Assembly (NCBI GenBank): GCA_002509225.1
Contig: DAHL01000021.1
Coordinates: forward strand, 28,935 to 45,365
Length of the DNA: 16,431 nt
Direction of reading: 5' to 3'
Origin: Euryarchaeota archaeon UBA102
Lineage (GTDB): Archaea; Thermoplasmatota; Poseidoniia; MGIII; CG-Epi1
Every line of letters starts with the position of its first letter. Position 1 is the first letter of the stretch. A program made the translations under genes and the position numbers. Below are positions 7,260 to 14,075 of the stretch, piece by piece. Below the pieces are notes generated by a model that worked only from the letters and a program-made list of their open reading frames with translations, ran no database searches and was not told the origin of the DNA.

Positions 7260-7796
7260 ATGAGTGTAGTTGTTGTAACTGGGGTTCCGGGTGTTGGAAA
7301 ATCTACTGTGATGAATGCTGCAGAAGAATTTGGATTTAAAATAGTGAATTTTGGAACTGTAATGTTTGAGCAAGCCTCTAAGGATGGTGTTGTGGATCGA
7401 GATGCGATGCGTAAACTTCCTGTTTCTAGTCAAAGAAAATATCAAAAAATGGCAGGTGAAGCCATCTCAGAAATGGGTAATGTTGTTGTTGATACGCACG
7501 CATCAATATTGACTCCTGCAGGATATATGCCCGGTTTACCTGAGTGGACTGTTAGAGCATTGAATCCGAATATTATAGTACTAGTAGAAGCCGCACCTGA
7601 AGAGATAGAAGGTAGGCGGAGCAAAGATTCGAGCCGTATAAGGGATGATGATGATATTAAATTACATCAAAGTGTGAATCGAGAATATGCTGCTGTTGCT
7701 GCTGTTATGACTGGTGCTACTGTGGCGATAGTTAAAAATCACGATAATCAAATTGACATTGCTGTTGAGCAATTTAGGGAAATTCTAGGGAAATGA
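7260..7796 (+). CDS. adkA: Archaeal adenylate kinase AdkA
   Basis: AdkA interconverts ATP + AMP and 2 ADP in the cytoplasm. The Walker A P-loop GVPGVGKST lies at residues 8-16. The archaeal-type (not bacterial) family is indicated by the KIVNFGTVM segment, the VVDTHASI strand that mirrors the AMP-side DTH motif, and the basic RRSKDSSRIRD lid (about 119-129). The 178 residues are close to the usual archaeal size of about 190. TAAGGAG sits six bases before the ATG. Its TGA overlaps the next start as ATGA. Location directly after secY is conserved in many archaea. Confidence 0.94.
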   Translation: MSVVVVTGVPGVGKSTVMNAAEEFGFKIVNFGTVMFEQASKDGVVDRDAMRKLPVSSQRKYQKMAGEAISEMGNVVVDTHASILTPAGYMPGLPEWTVRALNPNIIVLVEAAPEEIEGRRSKDSSRIRDDDDIKLHQSVNREYAAVAAVMTGATVAIVKNHDNQIDIAVEQFREILGK

Positions 7797-8476
7797 GCGA
7801 AAAGGAAGCATCTACAGAAGAAGCACAGCCGCCTGCGATGGGAGGGATGTTGATCACTATGCTGTTCATGATATATATTATGATAAATCCGAGTATGCGA
7901 GATGGAATGGGTAATGTGGCTGGTTCAGTGTTGGAGCCATATGTTGGTTTTAATGGTGAGTATCCAATATTAACTATTTTTGCAGCCGGTCTTATTATGA
8001 TTTGTTCAAACACAATAGTTAGGCATTTCCTAATAGATTGGACTTTGGCTGCTGAAATACAAGGCAAAATGGCAGAATATAATAAAGCGCTTCGTGAAGC
8101 ACGTTCTTCTAATCAAGAAGGACGTTTACGTAAGCTGATGCAAATGCAACCAAAAGTAATGTCGATGCAGGGAGAGATGATGAGTAATCAAATGAGGCCG
8201 ATGGGTTTCACCATGATTGTAGCTATTCCGATAATAATGTGGTTGTATCAATTTATGGAAAGTTTGACCTTGCAAGAACTGTCATTACCTTGGAATCCAA
8301 GATGGGATTTAATAGAAAAATGGTGGTTCTTACCTCATTGGATTTTGATATATTCTCTTTTAGCAATACCTTTTGGTCAAGCCCTACAAAGAGGTTTGAA
8401 AATTATGAGTAATTGGAGTGAAATACAAAAATTATCTGATGAGAGTCCATCTCTCGACTCGGAGCTCCTCGAATAG
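7793..8476 (+). CDS. DUF106 membrane protein, Oxa1/EMC3 superfamily insertase
   Basis: This 227-residue protein matches the archaeal DUF106 family, which belongs with YidC/Oxa1, Get1 and EMC3 and is thought to insert membrane proteins. Predicted membrane segments lie near 18-32, 56-80, 138-156 and 178-198; between the second and third is a cytosolic charged, coiled-coil-like stretch (about 82-130, AEIQGKMAEYNKALREAR) with a methionine-rich end (KLMQMQPKVMSMQ, EMMSNQM), typical of the family's substrate-contacting region. It is coupled to adkA by ATGA overlap and sits after secY, as in many archaeal genomes. Its last 45 bases overlap the convergent methyltransferase gene. Confidence 0.88.
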   Translation: MSEKEASTEEAQPPAMGGMLITMLFMIYIMINPSMRDGMGNVAGSVLEPYVGFNGEYPILTIFAAGLIMICSNTIVRHFLIDWTLAAEIQGKMAEYNKALREARSSNQEGRLRKLMQMQPKVMSMQGEMMSNQMRPMGFTMIVAIPIIMWLYQFMESLTLQELSLPWNPRWDLIEKWWFLPHWILIYSLLAIPFGQALQRGLKIMSNWSEIQKLSDESPSLDSELLE

Positions 8477-8992
8477 AAATTTTTCTCTTGCTAAAATTTC
8501 CCTATTCCAACCTTTAGGTAAATCACCCATGCGGCTAGAAATAAGTAATATCAAGCTTCCATTTTCTTCAAGATAATGAGGTGTTTGTTCTACTAAATTA
8601 ATGGTGAACTCAGCGCCAGTAGGACCTCCTTCTACTGCTAACTCTAGTGCTTGATCATGATATTCTGTAGAGCTTTTTGGAAGATAAGGGGGGTTACAAA
8701 CAATATTATCGAATTTGCGATTGGATATTGGTTCAAATTGATTACCTAATAAGAACTCTATTGAAACGTTATTTTTTTTGGCATTATTTGTAGCTAAATC
8801 TATTGCTTTAGAATTGATATCTGTGGCAGTTACTTTAGAACCATTAAGAGCGAGAGAGATGGCTACGATTCCCGTACCGGTACCGATTTCGAGTACAGTG
8901 CCTGGCAGAGGTGGTAGTGACCGAACTAGTAGCCAACTATCCTCTGCCGGTTTGTAGACTTCATCACTAGTATTTAGTGAGATTTTTGGCAT
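8432..8992 (-). CDS. HemK/Mtq2-like protein N5-glutamine methyltransferase
   Basis: This class I SAM-dependent methyltransferase has 186 residues. Family marks in order are VYKPAEDSWLL (12-22), SAM-binding motif I EIGTGTG (35-41), the acidic motif II ATDIN (56-60), and the catalytic NPPY (100-103), which holds the target glutamine amide. The absence of an N-terminal helical domain makes it the short archaeal/eukaryotic HemK2/Mtq2 type, known to methylate the GGQ glutamine of class I release factors together with Trm112. It follows the RPA-associated gene by nine bases and is likely co-transcribed, although its own ribosome site is weak. Its 3' end overlaps the convergent DUF106 gene by 45 bases. 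The substrate is inferred from the family. Confidence 0.88.
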   Translation of the reverse strand: MPKISLNTSDEVYKPAEDSWLLVRSLPPLPGTVLEIGTGTGIVAISLALNGSKVTATDINSKAIDLATNNAKKNNVSIEFLLGNQFEPISNRKFDNIVCNPPYLPKSSTEYHDQALELAVEGGPTGAEFTINLVEQTPHYLEENGSLILLISSRMGDLPKGWNREILAREKFLFEELRVERWTLIR

Positions 8993-9001
8993 ATCGAAAC
9001 T

Positions 9002-9895
9002 CTAAGAAACTTTGAACTGATTGAAAGAGGGTTGGTATATCAATCCCTGTTCAGACAGAGAATCTAGCGTTTCGTCAAGTCGGGCCGTGTCCATTTTGAG
9101 TTCGTTGGCGACTTCGACTAACATCTCATACATCGTGCCTTCACCGTCAACATCCAAAGCTGAGATTTTATCAAGTAATCTCTGCTCATGTTTTTCCGTT
9201 GGTTGATCTTCTGAAGAGGTTTCTTCGATATCTGAGGCAGTTTCAAAGTTACCACTGAATTCCTCCACTTTTTGAGTGGTAGTAATTTCTGCACCGGTGA
9301 GATTTTGTAAATGATCCATCAACAGCAATGCCATTTCTTCAGTAGGGAATTCGGTCATAGAGTGTAGCTCTTTGGCCAGAGAAATTCCTGATTCTTCTCT
9401 TGGACCTATTGATTCTGCAGCTTCTTTAACAATTGAAAATCTACGAAATAGATTTTGACATGCGGTTAGTGCCCATTGATTTACTTCGCTTTCCGAAACG
9501 GAGCGAATAGATTCTACTGAAATAGTAATGTAGGTTTTGTCTCCATCTTCAGGTGTGAATGATCTGACGCGTCCTACACATAGAACATATTCAGTAGATT
9601 CTAATTGAGATAAATCTGCTGCCCCTTCTGGTTGCCACTGTTGGTTTGCATTGACATAATAATAGGTACCTGCTGGGTCTGCAATTTGGGCTCTATAATT
9701 TGGTTCATCTTCTGAGCCATGATTTTCAACTGTTGTTAGTATACCTCCAACTAGCACGCGAGATAGTTTAGCACCCATATCTGAAATTAGATAAGTAGGA
9801 GAATATTCTCCTTTATCTTCATCTACATAAGACTCTGTAGCTCTAGAGAGTTCCTTAGCGAAAATTGGGATTGCTGGTTCACGTCTTTGCGCCAT
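9002..9895 (-). CDS. RPA-associated protein (OB fold plus C-terminal winged helix)
   Basis: This 297-residue protein looks like the euryarchaeal RPA-associated family (COG3390-like; Rpap in haloarchaea). The N-terminus has the family-style REPAIPIFAKEL motif (5-16); an OB-fold follows (about 45-133, including SRVLVGGILTTVE and YVLCVGRVRSF), then helices, an acidic Ser/Glu linker (about 205-235), and a C-terminal winged-helix-like region (about 240-297) ending in LSEQGLIYQPSFNQFKVS, similar in layout to RPA32. It starts one base after the RPA stop, with GGGGGTG upstream, so the two are an operon and probably form a complex on single-stranded DNA. Assignment rests on architecture and gene pairing. 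Confidence 0.82.
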   Translation of the reverse strand: MAQRREPAIPIFAKELSRATESYVDEDKGEYSPTYLISDMGAKLSRVLVGGILTTVENHGSEDEPNYRAQIADPAGTYYYVNANQQWQPEGAADLSQLESTEYVLCVGRVRSFTPEDGDKTYITISVESIRSVSESEVNQWALTACQNLFRRFSIVKEAAESIGPREESGISLAKELHSMTEFPTEEMALLLMDHLQNLTGAEITTTQKVEEFSGNFETASDIEETSSEDQPTEKHEQRLLDKISALDVDGEGTMYEMLVEVANELKMDTARLDETLDSLSEQGLIYQPSFNQFKVS

Positions 9896-9896
9896 T

Positions 9897-11249
9897 TTAC
9901 ACCCCCATTTCTGAGATTAAGTTCTCGGCCTGTTCTTTAACGGAATCGGAATTTAGTAATGTTACCTCTTTGGCAAAGAACATCATTCCGTAATCATCTG
10001 ATCTAGTAAAGCCTCGAATTTTCACTGGTTTTAATTTGAGTGCTTTTTCTAAATCATCTTTTATTGATTCTGGGTTGAAATTTGATTTGATGCTTTCTAA
10101 ACAATCATCCAGTGTTTTTCCTAGAACTTGTTCAGTTAGTGTGTTGTCTAAGAATGTCGTAACAGACCCTGTGCCATCATCAACAATAGCTTTGGTACGT
10201 AAGTCTGGATTGCCGTCCTGCTTACCATGGACCATGCATTGATTATTTCTCAAAACTCGTTTACAATCTGTACAACGGAATATGAGACCGCTTCCTTCTC
10301 GGACATTGATTACGTAGCCGTCAACAACGACATCTGTAGAACCTCCTCTAACTGCTAAAGCCTCTATTGGCATTGCAAGTCCTGCTTCAAACGCCTCCAT
10401 AGGAGGTAGATCATCAAGTTCCAAAGGTGAGATTGTAGTATAATCTCCTATGTTCAAATCTGGAACACCTTGCCACTCCTTAACATATCCGCTTTCTATT
10501 CGATATGCTTTGCCTGCTTCCATTTTTGTATCTTTCCAGGCTGTAAATCTAGTAACACCGCTTGCATCCGCCATTTGACCACTCCAAAGATTCTTTGTTT
10601 CATTTGTAGTTTTATTGACAAATTCTCTCTTTTCAATATCCAAAACACGAATGTTTAGATTAACTCCGTTCATTCCGTTTTGTAAAGTAGCTATTGTACA
10701 TTCTTGAGAAGATGTTGTACCCCTATTCATAGAACCGACATCTATCTCTAATGCTGAAAGAGCTTCATCTTCTACTACATTTATTATCGCGCGATCACCC
10801 ATGTTGACATCTATACGTTCGTTCCAGACTTTGCTATATGCGCCGCCGACGTCAACTACTGTGCCTGCTTCGTATGGGAATTCTTCTTGCCAACTAGTAT
10901 AGCGTAAAACTGCGCTTGAATCACCTAAAGTTCCTTCATAAATCTGACGTTTATTTCCATCTTTGAGTGTTATTTCTTTCTGATTTACAGAAAGTAATTT
11001 TGCCCGAAAGTTGACATTTGGTTCTTCCCCTACTATTTGTGCTAGGGGTTTTGATGAAGGTGTGAAAAGTGCTTCGGGGTTTCCACCATATTTTCTAATC
11101 ACTGCAGCTCTTGCTGTAGAGATGTCTATCTTATATCCATCAACAAATTTATGTAGATCGGATACTATTTGTGCTCTATCTTGATCTGTTTCTAAAACAT
11201 TCAAGATTTCTTCAATGTGCTTTTCGTGTTTTTCTTCGAATTCTTGCAT
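9897..11249 (-). CDS. rpa: Replication protein A (single-stranded DNA-binding protein, multi-OB with zinc finger)
   Basis: The 450-residue product is an archaeal RPA large subunit that coats single-stranded DNA in replication and repair. A helical N-terminal region (1-65) precedes three OB folds at about 75-160 (NVNFRAKLLSVNQKEI), 185-275 (MNGVNLNIRVLDIEKREF) and 305-430. The last contains a zinc finger with C326, C329, C338 and H341 (CTDC then CMVH). Aromatic residues such as W120, W142, F235 and W238 lie where OB folds stack bases. AGGAGG at 11257-11262, seven bases before the ATG, confirms the start. It heads the RPA / RPA-associated / methyltransferase operon, and its promoter faces that of the SSB-like gene. 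Confidence 0.93.
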   Translation of the reverse strand: MQEFEEKHEKHIEEILNVLETDQDRAQIVSDLHKFVDGYKIDISTARAAVIRKYGGNPEALFTPSSKPLAQIVGEEPNVNFRAKLLSVNQKEITLKDGNKRQIYEGTLGDSSAVLRYTSWQEEFPYEAGTVVDVGGAYSKVWNERIDVNMGDRAIINVVEDEALSALEIDVGSMNRGTTSSQECTIATLQNGMNGVNLNIRVLDIEKREFVNKTTNETKNLWSGQMADASGVTRFTAWKDTKMEAGKAYRIESGYVKEWQGVPDLNIGDYTTISPLELDDLPPMEAFEAGLAMPIEALAVRGGSTDVVVDGYVINVREGSGLIFRCTDCKRVLRNNQCMVHGKQDGNPDLRTKAIVDDGTGSVTTFLDNTLTEQVLGKTLDDCLESIKSNFNPESIKDDLEKALKLKPVKIRGFTRSDDYGMMFFAKEVTLLNSDSVKEQAENLISEMGV

Positions 11250-11256
11250 TGGAGTT

Positions 11257-11262
11257 CCTCCT
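11257..11262 (-). promoter_or_regulatory. Strong Shine-Dalgarno site of the RPA gene
   Basis: On the minus strand this reads AGGAGG, a full match to the anti-Shine-Dalgarno core, with seven bases to the RPA ATG. It fixes the start codon. Confidence 0.8.
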
Positions 11263-11270
11263 TTGTTCTT

Positions 11271-11292
11271 TCTCGAGACTCCACCCTCGAGG
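11271..11292. promoter_or_regulatory. Twin 8-bp palindromes around the predicted RPA transcription start
   Basis: TCTCGAGA (11271-11278) and CCTCGAGG (11285-11292) are each perfect 8-bp palindromes sharing the CTCGAG core, with centres 14 bp apart. The second sits where transcription should start given the TATATATA box at 11314-11321. They could be a paired operator for a dimeric repressor, or in mRNA could pair with each other into a hairpin (six Watson-Crick pairs) just upstream of the RPA ribosome site. Confidence 0.5.
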
Positions 11293-11313
11293 ATAACTTA
11301 ATTCCTATATGGG

Positions 11314-11321
11314 TATATATA
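11314..11321 (-). promoter_or_regulatory. TATA box of the RPA operon
   Basis: TATATATA lies about 68 bases before the RPA ATG. A start site about 26 bases downstream (near 11291) would give a leader of about 42 bases containing the Shine-Dalgarno site. The box is nearly symmetric, so a plus-strand role cannot be excluded. Confidence 0.6.
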
Positions 11322-11339
11322 CTTATTGGCTAATAACCT

Positions 11340-11355
11340 AAATGGATAAATGGAT
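11340..11355. repeat. Tandem 8-bp direct repeat in the RPA/SSB divergent promoter region
   Basis: AAATGGAT occurs twice head to tail with no spacer. It lies between the RPA TATA box and the likely TATA box of the plus-strand gene, a position suited to a shared regulator. Confidence 0.5.
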
Positions 11356-11377
11356 GAGAAATTAAAGGGGGAATGTG

Positions 11378-11384
11378 TAATATA
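11378..11384 (+). promoter_or_regulatory. Candidate TATA box of the SSB-like / aIF5B operon
   Basis: TAATATA is about 42 bases before the ATG at 11423. A start near 11407 would give a short leader still containing AAAGGTGA (11411-11418), a good ribosome site. The AAATTAAAG stretch at 11359-11367 is an alternative box. Confidence 0.4.
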
Positions 11385-11422
11385 CTGTCGCATGTGAGGA
11401 CTGAAGAGATAAAGGTGAAAAA

Positions 11423-11893
11423 ATGAAGATAGATGAGTTAACACCAAGATGCCCCTCAGTAAATATGACTGTGAAAATTTTGTCATTAGAAGAGCCTCGA
11501 GAAGTTGGAGAAGGTAAGACTGTAAGAGAAAGTTTGATTGGAGACGAAACAGGAACTGTTGTGATGAGCTTTTGGGGTGAAGAATGTAACGAAGTTAATC
11601 AGGACGATGTTCTTTCAATAGAGAAGGGTAGAGTTAGTTTAGTGGGCGGATCTCTAAGAGTTAGTTTAGGAAGAGATGGATCTATGAATATTGTTGAAGA
11701 TGGACCTGAAAATATTAGAAAAGATTTGAATATGTCAGATATAGCCTATGCACCTCCAAAAACATTTGGTGGTGGTCGCCGTGGTGGTGGACATAGAGGT
11801 GGTGGTCGCCGTGGTGGTGGACATAGAGGTGGTGGACATAGAGGTGGTTTCCAAAAGAATAAAGGAAGAAGAGGAGGTCGTAGCTATAGCTAG
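11423..11893 (+). CDS. Single OB-fold SSB-like protein (Sulfolobus SSB / SOSS-B type) with GGRR/GGHR repeat tail
   Basis: The 156-residue protein has one OB fold (about 1-90) followed by a flexible basic tail. The core features NMTVKILSLEEPREV, ESLIGDETGTVVMSFWGEE and VLSIEKGRVSLVGGSLRVSL align in order with Sulfolobus SSB (which reads VNVTVRVLEAS, EAIVGDETGRVKLTLWG) and human SSB1/SOSS-B1; W51 matches a base-stacking tryptophan of Sulfolobus SSB. Residues 116-142 are GGG(R/H)R repeats, ending GRRGGRSYS, much like the RGG-rich tail of Sulfolobus SSB. It therefore probably binds single-stranded DNA or RNA. AAAGGTGA supports the start. It is transcribed away from RPA and heads an operon with an unknown gene and aIF5B. 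An RNA-binding role is a real alternative. Confidence 0.83.
   Translation: MKIDELTPRCPSVNMTVKILSLEEPREVGEGKTVRESLIGDETGTVVMSFWGEECNEVNQDDVLSIEKGRVSLVGGSLRVSLGRDGSMNIVEDGPENIRKDLNMSDIAYAPPKTFGGGRRGGGHRGGGRRGGGHRGGGHRGGFQKNKGRRGGRSYS
11771..11845 (+). repeat. 30-base tandem repeat encoding the Gly/Arg/His tail
   Basis: Two identical 30-base units lie at 11771-11800 and 11801-11830, followed by a 15-base partial unit at 11831-11845. Each full unit encodes GGRRGGGHRG. Perfect identity at the DNA level suggests recent duplication, and all unit lengths are multiples of three, so copy-number change keeps the reading frame. Confidence 0.9.
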
Positions 11894-12218
11894 AAGAGGG
11901 AGACATCGCAGAAGAGGACCTACAAACGCTCGTCCGCCAATTCGAAAGGCAAAAAAAACCAAGATTAAGTCTAAGAAAATAGAATTGTTAAATGCCGCTA
12001 AGCAGACAGAAATACGGTATTTTATTGATGAGATATTAGCTGATCAAATAGGAGACGATAAGGAGCCTTTGATAACGACTTTAGTAGTCAAAGGCACCAG
12101 AGAATCAAAGGAGGCCTCTGTTGATTTTCTAGACATGAAAATTTCTGATGGTGTAATCTCTGAAAACGTTAGAAAACCGATATTAGATGTGATTCAACGT
12201 TTTACTGTTAAACGATAA
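11844..12218 (+). CDS. Unrecognised small basic protein between the SSB-like gene and aIF5B, start uncertain
   Basis: I do not recognise this family. The part after the SSB-like stop is clearly protein-like: an Arg/Lys-rich block (ARRGRHRRRGPTNARPPIRK, then KTKIKSKK), a helix-like segment ELLNAAKQTEIRYFIDEILA, a strand-like ITTLVVKG, and a C-terminal helix ending ILDVIQRFTVKR. No ATG lies in frame after the repeats. The choices are GTG at 11844 (used here, 124 residues, overlapping the SSB-like gene by 50 bases), a non-standard ATA at 11886 eight bases after AGGAGGT, or TTG at 11985, which would lose the basic block. A +1 shift at the SSB-like stop would instead fuse both proteins. It is co-directional with aIF5B, so a translation or nucleic-acid role is possible but unproven. 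Confidence 0.6.
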   Translation: MVSKRIKEEEEVVAIARRGRHRRRGPTNARPPIRKAKKTKIKSKKIELLNAAKQTEIRYFIDEILADQIGDDKEPLITTLVVKGTRESKEASVDFLDMKISDGVISENVRKPILDVIQRFTVKR

Positions 12219-12240
12219 GCTGAAGGTTGGTGCATAGGGT

Positions 12241-14046
12241 GTGGATATTATGGATGAAGAGACTGAGGAAGAATATAATGAAGGTGTAGAATCCTTAAGA
12301 CAGCCGATTGTAGCAGTTCTAGGACATGTTGATCATGGAAAAACTTCTCTTCTTGATTTTGTAAGAGGTACTGCGATTGTTGATCGTGAAGCTGGTGCGA
12401 TTACTCAACATATAGGTGCAACGGAAGTGCCTTTGAATGATATTGTAAACGTATGTGGGAAATTAATTAAAAAAGATACAATTGAATTGCCGGGTTTACT
12501 GTTCATAGACACTCCCGGTCATCAAGCATTTTCATCTCTAAGAACGAGGGGGGGTGGCTTAGCTGATTTAGCTATTCTAGTTATTGATTTTAATGAAGGA
12601 TTTAAACCTCAAACTGTTGAAAGTCTGAGAATTCTAAAACAGCAAAAAACTCCTTTTGTTGTTGCCTTGAATAAAATAGATAAAATTTCTGGTTGGACAT
12701 CTAAGGGTATTGGGCATTTAACTAATGCGAAGAACCAACCACCTCATGCAACTGAAGCATTTCAAAATCGTCTGTGGGAGATTATGGCGGATTTTGGAGA
12801 AAGGGGTTTTGATGCTGCCCCGTACTGGGAAATTGATGATTTTTCAAAGAAAATAGCGTTAGTACCCACCTCTGTGAAAGAGTCTGGAGAAGGGATACCG
12901 GAATTATTTATGGTATTGATGGGGTTAGCACAAAAATATTTGAAGAAAAGACTAAGACTAGATGAAGGAATGGCAGAGGGGACTGTTCTAGAAATGAATG
13001 AAGAGAAGGGTTTGGGAAAATCGCTTAGTATAATTCTATACAATGGCACCCTAAATGATTCAGATAATCTCGTTATTGGAGCTACAAATGAACCTGTGGT
13101 AACTAGAGTAAAGAAAATATTGAGGCCGAATGCGTTGGATGAGATTAGAGATCCTCGAATGCGTTTTGAATCTTCAGAGATTGTTAAAGCGGCTGCAGGA
13201 ATTAAAATTGTTGCACCTGATTTGGATGGTGTTGTGGCTGGCGCCCCGATATATGGTGTGTCGAATGATGATGAGTTGGAAAATGCTCTTTCAAGATTGG
13301 AAGAGAGTATGATTGCAAATGTAGAATTAGATGATGAAGGGATAGTTATCAAAGCAGATGCTATTGGATCTTTAGAAGGTTTAGCAAGCGAACTGAAAGA
13401 GGTTGGGTATCCTGTTCTTAAAGCTGGAATCGGAGACATATCCAAGAAAGATATTATTCTAGCTGAAACATCTAAACCAGAACTAAGAGCGATTTTAGGA
13501 TTTAATGTAAAAGTATTGCCAGAAGCTAAGAATGAGTTGGAAAATTCGGAAGTGATGGTCTTTGAATCGGATATTGTTTATCGTTTAATTGATGATTACA
13601 AAGAATGGCGACGTAAATATGATTTAGAGGAAGAAGAAAGGGTTAGGAAAGAATTTGCACATCCAGGTAAATATGAGATTTTAGAAGGTTGTGTTTTCAG
13701 AACAAGGGGGCCTGCAGTGGTTGGTGTCAGAGTACATGCAGGAAGAATTGCAGTTGGACAGCGAGTTCTGAGATCTGATAATGAAGTTATTGGAAGGATT
13801 AAATCGATGCGTCGTGGTGATGAAGTAATTAAAGAGGCGAACCAAGGCGATGAGGTGGCTATTGCAATAAGTAATGTAACTGTTGGAAGACAAATTAAAG
13901 AGAATGATATACTGTATATTGAAATGAATGAAAGAGATATTATTAAAATAAGAGAAGCGGGAGTTAAACTGAATTTAGATGAAGAAGAGGTTATAGGAGA
14001 GATGCAAAAAATAAAGAAAAAGGATTCTCCGTTTTGGGGGCGCTAG
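12241..14046 (+). CDS. infB: Translation initiation factor aIF5B (IF-2 family GTPase)
   Basis: aIF5B is the GTPase that promotes subunit joining and initiator tRNA placement. With GTG at 12241 taken as codon 1, the G1 loop GHVDHGKT is at 28-35, the switch I region GAITQHIGAT at 52-61, G3 DTPGH at 90-94 and G4 NKID at 144-147. Domain II follows (GTVLEMNEEKGLGKSLSIIL), then domain III, and domain IV near the end (PGKYEILEGCVFRTRGPAVV). About 600 residues is the normal archaeal size, without the long N-terminus of eukaryotes or bacteria, and there is no intein. The in-frame ATG at 12250 is better placed behind GGGTG (12237-12241) and may be the true start. It follows the unknown gene by 22 bases. 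Confidence 0.96.
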   Translation: MDIMDEETEEEYNEGVESLRQPIVAVLGHVDHGKTSLLDFVRGTAIVDREAGAITQHIGATEVPLNDIVNVCGKLIKKDTIELPGLLFIDTPGHQAFSSLRTRGGGLADLAILVIDFNEGFKPQTVESLRILKQQKTPFVVALNKIDKISGWTSKGIGHLTNAKNQPPHATEAFQNRLWEIMADFGERGFDAAPYWEIDDFSKKIALVPTSVKESGEGIPELFMVLMGLAQKYLKKRLRLDEGMAEGTVLEMNEEKGLGKSLSIILYNGTLNDSDNLVIGATNEPVVTRVKKILRPNALDEIRDPRMRFESSEIVKAAAGIKIVAPDLDGVVAGAPIYGVSNDDELENALSRLEESMIANVELDDEGIVIKADAIGSLEGLASELKEVGYPVLKAGIGDISKKDIILAETSKPELRAILGFNVKVLPEAKNELENSEVMVFESDIVYRLIDDYKEWRRKYDLEEEERVRKEFAHPGKYEILEGCVFRTRGPAVVGVRVHAGRIAVGQRVLRSDNEVIGRIKSMRRGDEVIKEANQGDEVAIAISNVTVGRQIKENDILYIEMNERDIIKIREAGVKLNLDEEEVIGEMQKIKKKDSPFWGR

Positions 14047-14049
14047 GCC

Positions 14050-14056
14050 TTATAAT
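14050..14056 (+). promoter_or_regulatory. TATA box of a probably leaderless radA transcript
   Basis: TTATAAT is centred 23 bases before the radA ATG, and no Shine-Dalgarno sequence lies between them. This spacing fits an archaeal promoter whose start site is at or next to the A of the ATG. Confidence 0.5.
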
Positions 14057-14075
14057 GAATAGTCAATAACCTATT

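Noticed and set aside
8873..8882. GTACCGGTAC palindrome as a regulatory site
   Set aside because: It encodes the GTGT repeat of the SAM-binding motif in the methyltransferase, which explains the repeated bases.
11748..11843. Upstream part of the frame that leads into the unknown ORF, from an ATG at 11748
   Set aside because: It reads the repeat tract as Val/Asp/Ile-rich low-complexity sequence, while the other frame gives a sensible Gly/Arg tail on an OB-fold protein. It is a shadow of the SSB-like gene.
11951..11958. Run of eight A as a slippage site joining the SSB-like and unknown ORFs
   Set aside because: The SSB-like frame already ends at 11893, upstream of the run, so slippage there could not join them. 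It could still be a sequencing-error hotspot.
12762..13445. Long minus-strand ORF opposite aIF5B
   Set aside because: It is Ser/Pro/Ile-rich without recognisable motifs and lies wholly within an unmistakable GTPase gene; such antisense frames are expected from A+T-rich codon bias.
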